64,000 bases of DNA from JAKOUY01 sp037045185 (GTDB lineage: Bacteria > Actinomycetota > Acidimicrobiia > Acidimicrobiales > Ilumatobacteraceae), in contig JBAOHQ010000008.1 in NCBI GenBank assembly GCA_037045185.1, positions 434,001-498,000 on the forward strand. The letters are read 5' to 3'. The notes under the pieces are model-generated. The model was not told the origin of the DNA and ran no database searches. It saw nothing but the letters and a program-made list of their open reading frames with translations. A program made the translations under genes and the position numbers. Positions 8,366 to 21,219 of this stretch are shown in pieces; the stretch's first letter is position 1; each line of letters opens with the position of its first letter.

Positions 8366-9868
8366 TCAGCGGCCGAGGCCGGCGATGCGCTCGGCGACAT
8401 CGACGAAGCCCGGGTCGACGGCGTGCACCAGCCCGAAATACCGGCGGGCAGAGATCACGTCGCCCTGGCGGTCGTACAGGTCGCCCATCATGTACCACTG
8501 GCGCACGTGGTGATCCTTGATCCGCTTGGGCACGTTGGCCGCCTTGGCCATCAGCGCCAGGGCGCCACGCACGTTGCCCTGATCGGCCAGCGCTCCGGCG
8601 GCCACGATGCGGCCCTCGGCCATCAGCGCCGGATTGGGCGACTCCTGGCGTAGCTCCTCCCACAGCACGGCCACGTCGCCGTAGCGGCGCAGCGCCCGGT
8701 AGCAGTCGGCAAGCACGGGAAGGTGGTGAGGCGAGTTGTCCAGGCCGCGGGCCAGCTCCAACTCGACCGCCGCCTTGCGCCATTGACCGAGCCGGTACCA
8801 GGCCAACCCGGCGATCTCGTGGGCGAAGGCGATGTCGGGGACCTCGCGCAGCACCGGCTGCACCATCCGCTTGGCATCCTCGTAGCGGCCGCGGTCCAAG
8901 GCGTCCGCCGCCGACGCCAGGCGCTCCCGGTAGTGGGCGGCACGCGCCAGCGGCGCGGCCTCGCCAATGGTCTCGAGCACCTCCGGCGCGAGCTCGGGAT
9001 CCCGGCGCCGGCGGGCGGGGGCCTCGGCCCGGTGGGCGGCAGCCACCGCCGACGAGCGGATCGAACCCTCGTCGACCCACTGCTCACGCTCCCACGCCGG
9101 CGGGGCGCTCTCGGTCTTGGGAGGACGTGGGCCACGGGTGGCGCGCACCTCGGCCGCCCGCTGCTCGGCGGCGGTCAGCGGCTTGGCAACCTGGCGCGGC
9201 GGCACCCGCCGGCCGCGGCCATCCGCTGTGCGGCGATCCTCGCGCCCAGACTGGCGCGGATCACGGCGGCCCGACCCCACCCGGTCATCGCGACGGCGCG
9301 AGCCGGAGCGCTCGTCGTCGCCAGCGGCCCAGGGCGGGCCAGCGGAGCGATCACCCCACCGACGCGCGGGCCGTGCACCGGCCGGCGCGGCGCCAAAGCG
9401 ACGTGCCGAGCTGCCGCCGCGGGGCGCCGGTTGGTCGCGCTGGCCACCGCCCTCGGCGCCGCCGCGACTGGCCACCCCGTCGAGCCGCGACCGCCCGGAT
9501 CCAGGTTCGCTGCGGCGCACCGCAGCTCCCGACCGGCGCGGCCGGTCCGCCTGCTCAGCGCTGTCGCCGTAGGACCGTGCCGGCCTGCCGCTCGCTCGAC
9601 CCCCTGCGCCGCGGCGGTCGCCGCTGCGCCCACCAGCAGGGCGCGGACCACCGGCCCGCCGGGGCGTGCCCCCCCTTTGGCCGTCACCGCTGCGCGCACC
9701 ATCCGGGCGGGGTCCGCCGGCGCGCCGAGGCGCGCCACCGGTTCGCGGTGCGCCGCCGTCTGCGATTGGTGCGCCACGGTTCCCCGGGCGCGGCGGGCGG
9801 CCGGCACCCGGCCCTGCCCGGCGGGCGGCGCCTCCTGGGCGAGGTGAGCGGGGCCGGTCAGCAGGCAT
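8366..9868 (-). CDS. TPR protein with long Arg/Gly/Pro-rich disordered N-terminus
   Basis: 500 residues. Residues 1 to about 250 are low complexity, rich in Arg, Gly, Pro, Ala and Ser, with repeated APRRAGGPRP-like pieces. Residues about 290-500 are helical repeats of TPR type (LASAADALDRGRYEDAKRMV, AGLAWYRLGQWRKAAVELE, and others). In mycobacteria a TPR protein (Rv1691) also sits between tyrS and the HAD-tlyA block, so position supports orthology of the C-terminal half. Here the rRNA operon lies in between and the gene begins about 85 bases after the 5S gene. The role is unknown; the basic tail suggests RNA or ribosome contact (inference). Confidence 0.82.
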   Translation of the reverse strand: MPADRPRSPRPGGAARRAGPGAGRPPRPGNRGAPIADGGAPRTGGAPRRAGGPRPDGARSGDGQRGGTPRRAGGPRPAGGRSGDRRGAGGRASGRPARSYGDSAEQADRPRRSGAAVRRSEPGSGRSRLDGVASRGGAEGGGQRDQPAPRGGSSARRFGAAPAGARPARRWGDRSAGPPWAAGDDERSGSRRRDDRVGSGRRDPRQSGREDRRTADGRGRRVPPRQVAKPLTAAEQRAAEVRATRGPRPPKTESAPPAWEREQWVDEGSIRSSAVAAAHRAEAPARRRRDPELAPEVLETIGEAAPLARAAHYRERLASAADALDRGRYEDAKRMVQPVLREVPDIAFAHEIAGLAWYRLGQWRKAAVELELARGLDNSPHHLPVLADCYRALRRYGDVAVLWEELRQESPNPALMAEGRIVAAGALADQGNVRGALALMAKAANVPKRIKDHHVRQWYMMGDLYDRQGDVISARRYFGLVHAVDPGFVDVAERIAGLGR

Positions 9869-9908
9869 AGGGTCGGCCAGTGTACTGAGCGACCTGGCGA
9901 GCTGGTCG

Positions 9909-9942
9909 AAAAATGCTGAAGGCCCCCACGAGGGGGGCCTTC
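9909..9942 (-). terminator. Rho-independent terminator of the rRNA operon
   Basis: On the minus strand a GC-rich stem (GAAGGCCCCC paired with GGGGGCCTTC, small loop) is followed within four bases by TTTTT. It stands directly after the 5S gene and before the TPR gene. Confidence 0.88.
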
Positions 9943-9952
9943 GAGCGAGAAA

Positions 9953-10069
<117 letters not shown>

Positions 10070-10110
10070 TCTGTTGTCAACTGGCGCACGCCCCGAAGGG
10101 GTGCAGCCCA

Positions 10111-10136
10111 TTGAGGACTCCAGAGCAAGCACGAGC
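10111..10136 (-). other. 3' arm of the 23S rRNA processing stem
   Basis: These 26 bases are complementary, at 24 of 26 positions, to 13205-13230 on the other side of the 23S gene. In the precursor RNA the two arms would pair and present a double-stranded substrate, the usual site of RNase III cleavage that frees 23S rRNA. Confidence 0.85.
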
Positions 10137-10146
10137 GATGTTCAAA

Positions 10147-13192
<3,046 letters not shown>

Positions 13193-13204
13193 AAGAACAA
13201 AGAT

Positions 13205-13230
13205 GCTCGTGCTTGCTCTGCAGTTCTCAA
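13205..13230 (-). other. 5' arm of the 23S rRNA processing stem
   Basis: Pairs with 10111-10136 across the 23S gene. The minus strand reads TTGAGAACTGCAGAGCAAGC and continues ACGAGC; the opposite arm differs at two positions. The TTTGAGAACT portion resembles the boxA-proximal motif commonly seen in actinobacterial spacers. Confidence 0.85.
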
Positions 13231-13323
13231 AGGGCGTCGCGCGGCGCTGGCAGTTCGTGTGGTACACGACGCCGAGCACGCCGCCGGCAGTGGAGCGAAA
13301 CGCTCGTGCCATGCGAGAGGGAC

Positions 13324-13348
13324 GCTCCCTCAAAACGGAAGAGAAGAC
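13324..13348 (-). other. 3' arm of the 16S rRNA processing stem (in the 16S-23S spacer)
   Basis: On the minus strand this reads GTCTTCTCTTCCGTTTTGAG plus GGAGC and is complementary to the leader at 15215-15239 (23 of 25 positions). It defines the RNase III-type stem that encloses the 16S sequence. The spacer (13193-13486, about 294 bp) holds no tRNA gene that I can recognise. Confidence 0.85.
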
Positions 13349-13482
13349 AAGATCCGGCATCGAGCGTCGTCAAGAGGGAAACCTGCGATTGACGACGCAG
13401 TCAGACGAACCCACCAGTGCACCAACTGGGAACTGGTTTGCACCGGGTCGAACGAGTGTCGACCATCGATGAAACAGTAGCT

Positions 13483-15010
<1,528 letters not shown>

Positions 15011-15214
15011 AAACCGGCCCGGCCATTCCCGAGGGTATGGACGGAACGATGTGTTAAGAGCCGGGCACCGTCGAACGGGAATACGTTCGAGCCGTGGCAC
15101 CCAGATCTGACTTGATTTGCGACCAGGTTGGGACCTGGCCGACTTTGAATTGACAGACAGCGTCTAGCCGAGCCGGCACGCCGGTTCGTCCATCGCTGCC
15201 CGCACTGGCGTTCA

Positions 15215-15239
15215 GTCTTCTCTTCCGTTTTCAAGGAGC
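15215..15239 (-). other. 5' arm of the 16S rRNA processing stem (leader)
   Basis: Pairs with 13324-13348 in the spacer. It lies about 205 bases before the 16S 5' end and about 75 bases after the predicted transcription start. The leader between 15011 and 15316 contains no gene. Confidence 0.85.
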
Positions 15240-15322
15240 CTCAGCTCCGGCACGCAGCGGGTCCAAGGGACCTGCTGGCGGTGCCGATCCGGGGGCCGAA
15301 GGGCCGTCCGAAGCGAGTAGCT

Positions 15323-15351
15323 ATGCTATGACCGGGCGGACAGAACGTCAA
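15323..15351 (-). promoter_or_regulatory. rRNA operon promoter
   Basis: The minus strand reads TTGACG (15351-15346), 17 bases, then TAGCAT (15328-15323), a good housekeeping-sigma pattern. The -35 box overlaps the last codons of tyrS (stop at 15348). Transcription would begin near 15316. Confidence 0.75.
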
Positions 15352-16631
15352 CCTGTGGGCGAAACTTTTCCGACCAGGTAGTCCCGCTTGCCCTTGCGCA
15401 GCAGCAGGTACCCCCCGCTGAGCAGGTCTGATGCGCGCAGCTCGCCACTGTGGTCGAGGACCCTCGACCCGGCGCGGACGCCTCCCTGGCTCAGCAGTCG
15501 GGTGACCTCGCCGTTGGACTTGGCCAGGCCGGCGGCGGTGAGCAGTTCGTGGACACGCACACCCTCCACGGCGCCGGGCAGGGCCACCGCCGGCACCTCG
15601 GCGGCGATGGCGTCGAGCACCACTTCCGATGCGCCCGTCGGGTCACCACCGAAGAGCACCTCCGCCGCCGCTCGCGCCGTCGCCAGGGCGTCCTCACCGT
15701 GGACCAACGCAGTCAACTCGTCGGCCAGGGCTCGCTGGGCGCGGCGCCGCTCCGGCGCCTCCTGATGGGCGGCGACCAGGTCGGTGATGTCGTCCAGCGG
15801 GCGCAACGAGAACATGTGCAGGTAGCGCCCGACCATCTGGTCGTCCACCTGGATCCAGAACTGGCGAAACTGGTACGGGCTGGTCTTGGCCGGATCCAGC
15901 CACACCGCCCCACCAACCGACTTGCCGAACTTGGAACCGTCAGCCTTGGTGACCAGCGGATGGGTGATCGCAAACGCAGCCCTGCCCGTACTTCGTCGGA
16001 TCAGATCCACGCCGGCCACGATGTTGCCCCACTGGTCCGACCCCCCTGCTTGCAACTCGACACCGTGATGTTCGTAGAGATGGCGGAAGTCGTTGGCCTG
16101 CAGCAGGGAGTAGCTGAACTCGGTGAAGGACAGGCCGTGGTCACTGTCCAGGCGGGAGCGCACCGAGTCCTTGGCCAGCATCTGGTTGATCGTGACGTGC
16201 TTGCCCACATCGCGCAGGAAGTCGAGCACGCCGATCGACGCCGTCCAATCGGCGTTGTTCACCAACGTTGCCGCGTTCACTCCACCGCCGAAGTCCAACA
16301 GGCGCTGCAGCTGGAGCTCGATGCGGGCCACGTTGTGCGCCAGGGTGTCGGCGTCGAGCAGGTTGCGCTCCTCGCTGCGCCCCGACGGGTCACCCACCAT
16401 CCCGGTGGCGCCGCCGGCCAGCGGGAAGGGTCGGTGACCGGCCATCTGGAACCGCCGCAGGTACAGCTGGCCGACGAGATGGCCGACGTGCAGCGAGTCC
16501 GCCGTCGGGTCGAAGCCGACGTACACGCCGATCGGACCGGCTGCCAGGCGCGCCGCCAGGGCGCCACGATCGGTGGTGTCGTGGATCAGTCCACGGGCAT
16601 CGAGGTCGGCGAGCAGATCCATCCGCTCCAT
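15348..16631 (-). CDS. tyrS: Tyrosyl-tRNA synthetase
   Basis: Class I synthetase charging tRNA-Tyr. The catalytic domain has the HIGH-type HVGHLVGQ motif and VGFDPTADS before it; the KMSKS loop appears as GSKFGKS; the C-terminal S4 domain (VHELLTAAGLAKSNGEVTRL onward) binds tRNA. About 427 residues, normal. The ATG at 16631 is preferred over an upstream GTG at 16649; an ATG at 16622 is also possible, since none has a strong ribosome site. It lies upstream of the rRNA operon, whose promoter overlaps its 3' end. Confidence 0.95.
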   Translation of the reverse strand: MERMDLLADLDARGLIHDTTDRGALAARLAAGPIGVYVGFDPTADSLHVGHLVGQLYLRRFQMAGHRPFPLAGGATGMVGDPSGRSEERNLLDADTLAHNVARIELQLQRLLDFGGGVNAATLVNNADWTASIGVLDFLRDVGKHVTINQMLAKDSVRSRLDSDHGLSFTEFSYSLLQANDFRHLYEHHGVELQAGGSDQWGNIVAGVDLIRRSTGRAAFAITHPLVTKADGSKFGKSVGGAVWLDPAKTSPYQFRQFWIQVDDQMVGRYLHMFSLRPLDDITDLVAAHQEAPERRRAQRALADELTALVHGEDALATARAAAEVLFGGDPTGASEVVLDAIAAEVPAVALPGAVEGVRVHELLTAAGLAKSNGEVTRLLSQGGVRAGSRVLDHSGELRASDLLSGGYLLLRKGKRDYLVGKVSPTG

Positions 16632-16670
16632 GTTGCCAGGCCAGACCACGCGCCGCCCGTGATCGCCGCC

Positions 16671-17900
16671 TCAGTGCTTCTTGGCGGACTTCCCGTTCGG
16701 CTTCGATCCGCGATTGCGCGACGACTTACCGCCCTTGCCGGAGGACGACGCCGCAGGGTTCACCACCGGACGCTCGCCGCGCTCGAAGATGTCGGCGGCT
16801 CGCCCGACGATCAGCGGATCGAGCGCGCCGATGCGCTCGAGGTCCTTCTTGGCGTACGGGATGCGATGCAACACGTAGCGCATCGCGTTCAGCCGGGCGC
16901 GCTTCTTGCAGTCGCTCTTGATCACGGTCCACGGGGCGTCAGCCGTGTCGGTGTGCAGGAACATCGCCTCCTTGGCGGCGGTGTACTCCTTCCACTTGTT
17001 CAGCGAGGCCAGGTCGATGGGCGAGAGCTTCCACTGCTTCAGGGGGTGACGCTGGCGCTCGGCGAAGCGGCGCTGCTGCTCGGCCTGGCTGACCGAGAAC
17101 CAGAACTTGAACAGGTGGACCCCGCTGCGCACCAGGTTGCGCTCGAACTCGGGGGCTTGGCGCATGAACTCGTCGTACTCGTCGTTGGTGCAAAAGCCCA
17201 TGACCCGCTCGACGCCGGCGCGGTTGTACCACGAGCGGTCGAACATGACGATCTCGCCACGAGTGGGCAGGTGCTGCACGTACCGCTGGAAGTACCACTG
17301 CCCGGACTCCTGCGGCGTGGGCTTCTCCAACGCGACCACCCGCGAACCCCGCGGGTTGAGGTGCTCCATGAAGCGCTTGATGGTGCCGCCCTTGCCCGCC
17401 GCGTCACGTCCCTCGAAGAGGATGACGATGCGCTCCCCCGTCTCGCGCAGCCAGGCATGCATCTTCAGCAGCTCCACCTGCAGCAGGTACTTCTGGCGCT
17501 CGTAGGCCTTGCGTGACATGAGGTTGCGATACGGGTACACGGCGGTCTGCCAGTCGGGGAGCAACTCGTCGTCGGTCCGCAAGGGCGGTGTGCCGTAGAG
17601 GGGCTCGTCCTCGCGGGCCATCGCCGAGTTGATCAGGTCCACCTCGTCGGCCGACCGCCCGGCGAGCAGGGCCTGCACCCAGCGGGCCACCGAGTTGAGC
17701 TCGTCGCGCGCCGCGTTGGAGAGCACGTCGCGCACGGCCATGATCATGTGCTCCTGGGCCCCCTCGACGGCCACGTCGACTTCGTAATCCATGATCCCCG
17801 ACGGGGTCAGAGACGGCGGCCGATCGCCAGCGGAGACCGGCCGGGGTGGCTGCTTCGTGGCGGACGGGCGTTGCTTGTGTGTGTTCGAGGATGTGGACAC
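16671..17900 (-). CDS. ppk2: Polyphosphate kinase 2
   Basis: 409 residues. The PPK2 core shows Walker A GRDAAGKGGTIKRF, a lid region, and Walker B FDRSWYNRAGVERVMGF, with the family's KFWFSVSQAEQQRRF and WKLSPIDL blocks. PPK2 enzymes transfer phosphate between polyphosphate and nucleoside mono- or diphosphates. The subclass (I versus III) cannot be fixed by eye. About 100 N-terminal residues precede the core, and the last 40 are Ser/Lys/Gly-rich (ending KPNGKSAKKH). Polyphosphate-dependent NAD kinase activity in actinobacteria makes the nearby nadK a loose functional partner. Confidence 0.93.
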   Translation of the reverse strand: MSTSSNTHKQRPSATKQPPRPVSAGDRPPSLTPSGIMDYEVDVAVEGAQEHMIMAVRDVLSNAARDELNSVARWVQALLAGRSADEVDLINSAMAREDEPLYGTPPLRTDDELLPDWQTAVYPYRNLMSRKAYERQKYLLQVELLKMHAWLRETGERIVILFEGRDAAGKGGTIKRFMEHLNPRGSRVVALEKPTPQESGQWYFQRYVQHLPTRGEIVMFDRSWYNRAGVERVMGFCTNDEYDEFMRQAPEFERNLVRSGVHLFKFWFSVSQAEQQRRFAERQRHPLKQWKLSPIDLASLNKWKEYTAAKEAMFLHTDTADAPWTVIKSDCKKRARLNAMRYVLHRIPYAKKDLERIGALDPLIVGRAADIFERGERPVVNPAASSSGKGGKSSRNRGSKPNGKSAKKH

Positions 17901-17980
17901 GTGCGGATCCTAGAACGCCACGGCACCCGAGCCGGACAGCCGAACGACCCCAGCCGCACGGGTCTTCCGACCCTCCATGG

Positions 17981-18478
17981 TCACCCGCCGTCAGGCATCA
18001 CCCACCGCCGGCGCCACGTGGCCGCCTTGGTGATGCCGATCCGTGCGGTGACGATCGGCCGTCGCGGCGGCGGCGTGCCGTCGTCGAACAGGGCAGCGAC
18101 CTCGCCGCTCCACGAACGATCGACGCCCACTGCCCGGCAGACCCGGCCCGGTCCGGTGGTCAGTCGGCGGTCGAACCCGTCGATCACCACGGCCCTGATC
18201 AACACCGCCTGACCGTCGCCCACGGCGCCGGTGACGATGTTGGCGCAGTGGTGCATGCCGTAGATCAGGTACACGTACAGGTGGCCGGCGGCGCCGAACA
18301 TCGCTGCGTTGCGCGCTGTCGGGCCACGGAACGAGTGGCTGGCGGGATCGTCCGCCGTGTACGCCTCCACCTCGGTGAGCCGGGCGGCGTGGCCGTTGAC
18401 CACCCACAGCTTGCCGAGCAGCAGCGGGGCCACGTCAGGAGCGTCGCCCGCCAGCAGGTCAGCCGGAAGTGGCGTCAC
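17981..18478 (-). CDS. mpg: 3-methyladenine DNA glycosylase (AAG/Mpg family)
   Basis: 165 residues, shorter than the usual 185-210. Family marks are EVEAYTADDPASHSFRG (catalytic Glu and the substrate-pocket stretch), YLIYGMHHCANIV and TTGPGRVCRA. It excises alkylated purines in base excision repair. It overlaps the argH stop by 20 bases, and the argH-mpg-tyrS order also occurs in mycobacteria. The C-terminus ends at RWVMPDGG, somewhat early, but the catalytic parts are complete. Confidence 0.92.
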   Translation of the reverse strand: MTPLPADLLAGDAPDVAPLLLGKLWVVNGHAARLTEVEAYTADDPASHSFRGPTARNAAMFGAAGHLYVYLIYGMHHCANIVTGAVGDGQAVLIRAVVIDGFDRRLTTGPGRVCRAVGVDRSWSGEVAALFDDGTPPPRRPIVTARIGITKAATWRRRWVMPDGG

Positions 18479-19859
18479 GCCAGCCCGCCAGGCGGTCGCG
18501 GAAGCGCTCCAGCTGGGCCGCCACCGCCTCCGGCCCTGCGCCGCCCGGTGTCGTGCGCTGACGGACCGAGACGCCCGGCGCCACCAGCGCCGCGGCTTGC
18601 GGACCGAGACGCTCGTCGGCCGTCACCAGCGCCACCAGGGAGGCCTCTCCGGCCAGCGCCCGGCGCACCAGGGTCCCGACGATGGCGTGCGCCTCACGGA
18701 ACGGGGTTCCCTGGCGCACGAGCAGTTCGGCGAGGTCCGTCGCCGCGCTGGTCTCGGCGTCGGCGGCGGCCTGCATCCGCTCGGGAATCCAGGAAATCGT
18801 GGCCATCATCCCGGTCACCGCGGCCAGGCCCAACGTGACCTGGTCGACGCTGTCGAACAGCGGTTCCTTGTCCTCCTGGTAGTCCCGGTTGTAGCTCAGC
18901 GGTAGGCCCTTCATCGTCGCCAGGAACCCGGTGAGGTTGCCGATCAGCCGGCCGGCCTTGCCTCTGGCCAGCTCGGCGATGTCGGGGTTCTTCTTCTGCG
19001 GCAGCATCGACGATCCCGTCGCGTAGGCGTCGTCGAGTCGGGCGAAGCCGAACTCGTCGGTGGTCCACAGCACCAGTTCCTCGCCGATGCGCGACAGGTC
19101 GATGGCGATCAGGGACACCACGAACAGCGCTTCGGCGACGTGGTCCCGCGACCCGACGGCGTCCAGGGAGTTCTCGAACCGGGCGCCGAACCCGAGGTCC
19201 GCTGCCGTCGCGTCGGGGTCGAGTGGCAGTGACGAGCCGGCCAGGGCGCCGGCGCCGAGTGGCGATACGTTCACCCGCGCCGCAAGCTCGGCGAGGCGAT
19301 CGACGTGACGCCCGAGCGACCATCCGTGGGCCAGCAGGTGATGGGCCAGCAGCACCGGCTGAGCGCGCTGCAGGTGGGTGTAGCCGGGCAGGTACGTCTG
19401 GCCGGCGTGCTCGGCCCGCTCCAGCAGGACGACCTGCAGGGCGACCACCCGCCTGGCGACCTCGGCCAGGCTGCGGCGCATCCACAACCGGACATCGGTG
19501 GCCGACTGGTCGTTGCGACTGCGCCCGGTGTGCAGTTTGGCCCCGGCCGTCCCGGCCAGGTCCGTGACCCGCCGTTCCACGGCGGTGTGGATGTCCTCGT
19601 CCCCGGCGGCGAAGGCGAACGTCCCGTCACCCAGCTCCCCCGCCACGGTGTCGAGCGCGGTGGTGATCGCCTCGGCCTCGGCAGTGGAGATGATCCCGGC
19701 TCTGGCGAGACCGCGGACATGGGCGCGTGAACCGGCGATGTCGTCGGGCCACAGGCGCTGGTCGAACGACAGGCTCTCGGTGAAGGCCATCAGCTCGGCC
19801 GCCGGACCGCCCTCGAAGCGACCGTGCCACAGCGTCTGGCCGGTGGGCGGCTGGCTCAT
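18459..19859 (-). CDS. argH: Argininosuccinate lyase
   Basis: Last step of arginine synthesis, splitting argininosuccinate into arginine and fumarate. 466 residues starting MSQPPTGQTLWHGRF, with the ATG overlapping the argR stop (ATGA). The fumarase/aspartase-superfamily signature GSSMLPQKKNPD is intact, as are HTGRSRNDQ and the catalytic-His region YTHLQRAQP. argH directly follows argR; argG, usually between them in actinobacteria, is absent. Confidence 0.97.
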   Translation of the reverse strand: MSQPPTGQTLWHGRFEGGPAAELMAFTESLSFDQRLWPDDIAGSRAHVRGLARAGIISTAEAEAITTALDTVAGELGDGTFAFAAGDEDIHTAVERRVTDLAGTAGAKLHTGRSRNDQSATDVRLWMRRSLAEVARRVVALQVVLLERAEHAGQTYLPGYTHLQRAQPVLLAHHLLAHGWSLGRHVDRLAELAARVNVSPLGAGALAGSSLPLDPDATAADLGFGARFENSLDAVGSRDHVAEALFVVSLIAIDLSRIGEELVLWTTDEFGFARLDDAYATGSSMLPQKKNPDIAELARGKAGRLIGNLTGFLATMKGLPLSYNRDYQEDKEPLFDSVDQVTLGLAAVTGMMATISWIPERMQAAADAETSAATDLAELLVRQGTPFREAHAIVGTLVRRALAGEASLVALVTADERLGPQAAALVAPGVSVRQRTTPGGAGPEAVAAQLERFRDRLAGWRDATSG

Positions 19860-20323
19860 GACAGCCCGGCCAGGTCGCGAAGCGTGTCCGCCAGCGCCGG
19901 GCCGCCGAGATCCTCGTCGGCGACGCACAGGAGCGTGTCGTCGCCGGCCACCGTGCCCACCAGGCCGGGCAGCCCGCTGCGATCCAGCGCCGATGCGACC
20001 ACATGGGCGCACCCTGGCGGGGTCCGCAGGACGACGAGGTTGCCCGCCGAGCGGGCCTCGGCCACCCATTCGCTCATCACCCGGCGCAGCTGATCACCCG
20101 GCGCCAAGCGATTCGGTTCGTATTCGGGGATGGCGTAAACCGTGTCACCGCCGGGCACCCGGACCTTGACCGCGCCGAGGTCCTCGAGATCACGGGACAC
20201 CGTTGCCTGGGTGGCGGCGATGCCGTGCTCGGCGAGGAGGTCGACCAGCTGGACCTGGTTGGACACGCCCTGCGTGCCGATCAGCTTGGCGATGGCCTGC
20301 TGGCGCTGGACCTTGGACGACAT
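19856..20323 (-). CDS. argR: Arginine repressor
   Basis: 155 residues. The N-terminal winged helix contains the recognition stretch ATQATVSRDLEDLGAVKV (SR motif). The C-terminal oligomerisation and arginine-binding domain has VGTVAGDDTLLCVA. ArgR hexamers with arginine repress arginine genes. It is embedded between argF (TGATG) and argH (ATGA), so it is co-transcribed with its own targets. Likely operators are the palindrome pairs at 24312-24347 and 52316-52349. Confidence 0.96.
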   Translation of the reverse strand: MSSKVQRQQAIAKLIGTQGVSNQVQLVDLLAEHGIAATQATVSRDLEDLGAVKVRVPGGDTVYAIPEYEPNRLAPGDQLRRVMSEWVAEARSAGNLVVLRTPPGCAHVVASALDRSGLPGLVGTVAGDDTLLCVADEDLGGPALADTLRDLAGLS

Positions 20324-21219
20324 CAGCGCTCCCCCATGACGAAGGCGATCGCCGCCCGGGCGGCGTGCAGCCGGTTGTGGGCCTGGGCGATGGCGTGGCT
20401 GTGAGCCCCATCCATGACCTCAGCCGACACCTCCACGCCCCGGTACGCGGGCATGCAGTGGTAGAACCCTGCGCCACCGGCGGCGTGGGCCATCAGCTCG
20501 GCGGTGACCGCGTAGGACTCGAAGGCTCGCTCGCGCTCGGCCTTCTCGGCCTCTTGGCCCATCGAGGTCCACGTATCGGTGTGCACGGCGATCGCCCCGT
20601 CGACGGCATCGATGGGGCGACGACGATCGACGACCGCCCCGGCGCCCAGCAGGTTCAGCCGCTCCAGCTCACCGGCCGAAGCGCCGTAGCCGTTCGGGCA
20701 GGCCAGGGCGACATCGGCGCCCAGCAGCACGCACGCCTCGGCGAGGGAGCGGGCCACGTTGTTGTAGTCACCGACCCAGGCGACGACCCTGCCGCGTAGA
20801 TCGCCATGGACCTGCTCCATGGTCAGCACGTCGGCCAGGGCCTGCAGCGGGTGGGCCCAGTCGCTGAGCATGTTGATGACCGGCACGGCGGAGACGGCGG
20901 CCATCCGCTCAACAACGCCATGGGAGAAGACACGCGCTGCGAGCAGGCCGTGATACCCGGCCATGACCCTGGTGACGTCCTCCACCGGCTCGCGGCGGTC
21001 GAAGCCGACCTCCTCGCCCCTGGTGTAGACGGGATGCCCGCCGAGCTGGACCACGGCCATCTCCATCGAGTGCCGGGTCCGGTTGGAGGGCTTCTCGAAG
21101 ATCAGCGCCGCGCCGCGCCCGTCGAGGACACGGGGCAGGTCAGCGTGCTGCGCCAGGCTCAGCACGGTTCGCAGCTCCGCCGCGCTGAGGTCGGGGATGG
21201 TCAGCAGGTGGCGTGGCAT
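20323..21219 (-). CDS. argF: Ornithine carbamoyltransferase
   Basis: 298 residues. It transfers the carbamoyl group to ornithine. The carbamoyl-phosphate site is FEKPSNRTRHSM (the S-x-R-T-R type, with Asn where Thr is common). HPLQALAD stands where HPCQALAD or HPTQALAD is usual. DTWTSMGQE matches the ornithine-specific DxxxSMG loop, and HCMPAYRG replaces HCLPAYRG. These changes are conservative. It overlaps the argD end by 19 bases and argR by one. Confidence 0.95.
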   Translation of the reverse strand: MPRHLLTIPDLSAAELRTVLSLAQHADLPRVLDGRGAALIFEKPSNRTRHSMEMAVVQLGGHPVYTRGEEVGFDRREPVEDVTRVMAGYHGLLAARVFSHGVVERMAAVSAVPVINMLSDWAHPLQALADVLTMEQVHGDLRGRVVAWVGDYNNVARSLAEACVLLGADVALACPNGYGASAGELERLNLLGAGAVVDRRRPIDAVDGAIAVHTDTWTSMGQEAEKAERERAFESYAVTAELMAHAAGGAGFYHCMPAYRGVEVSAEVMDGAHSHAIAQAHNRLHAARAAIAFVMGER

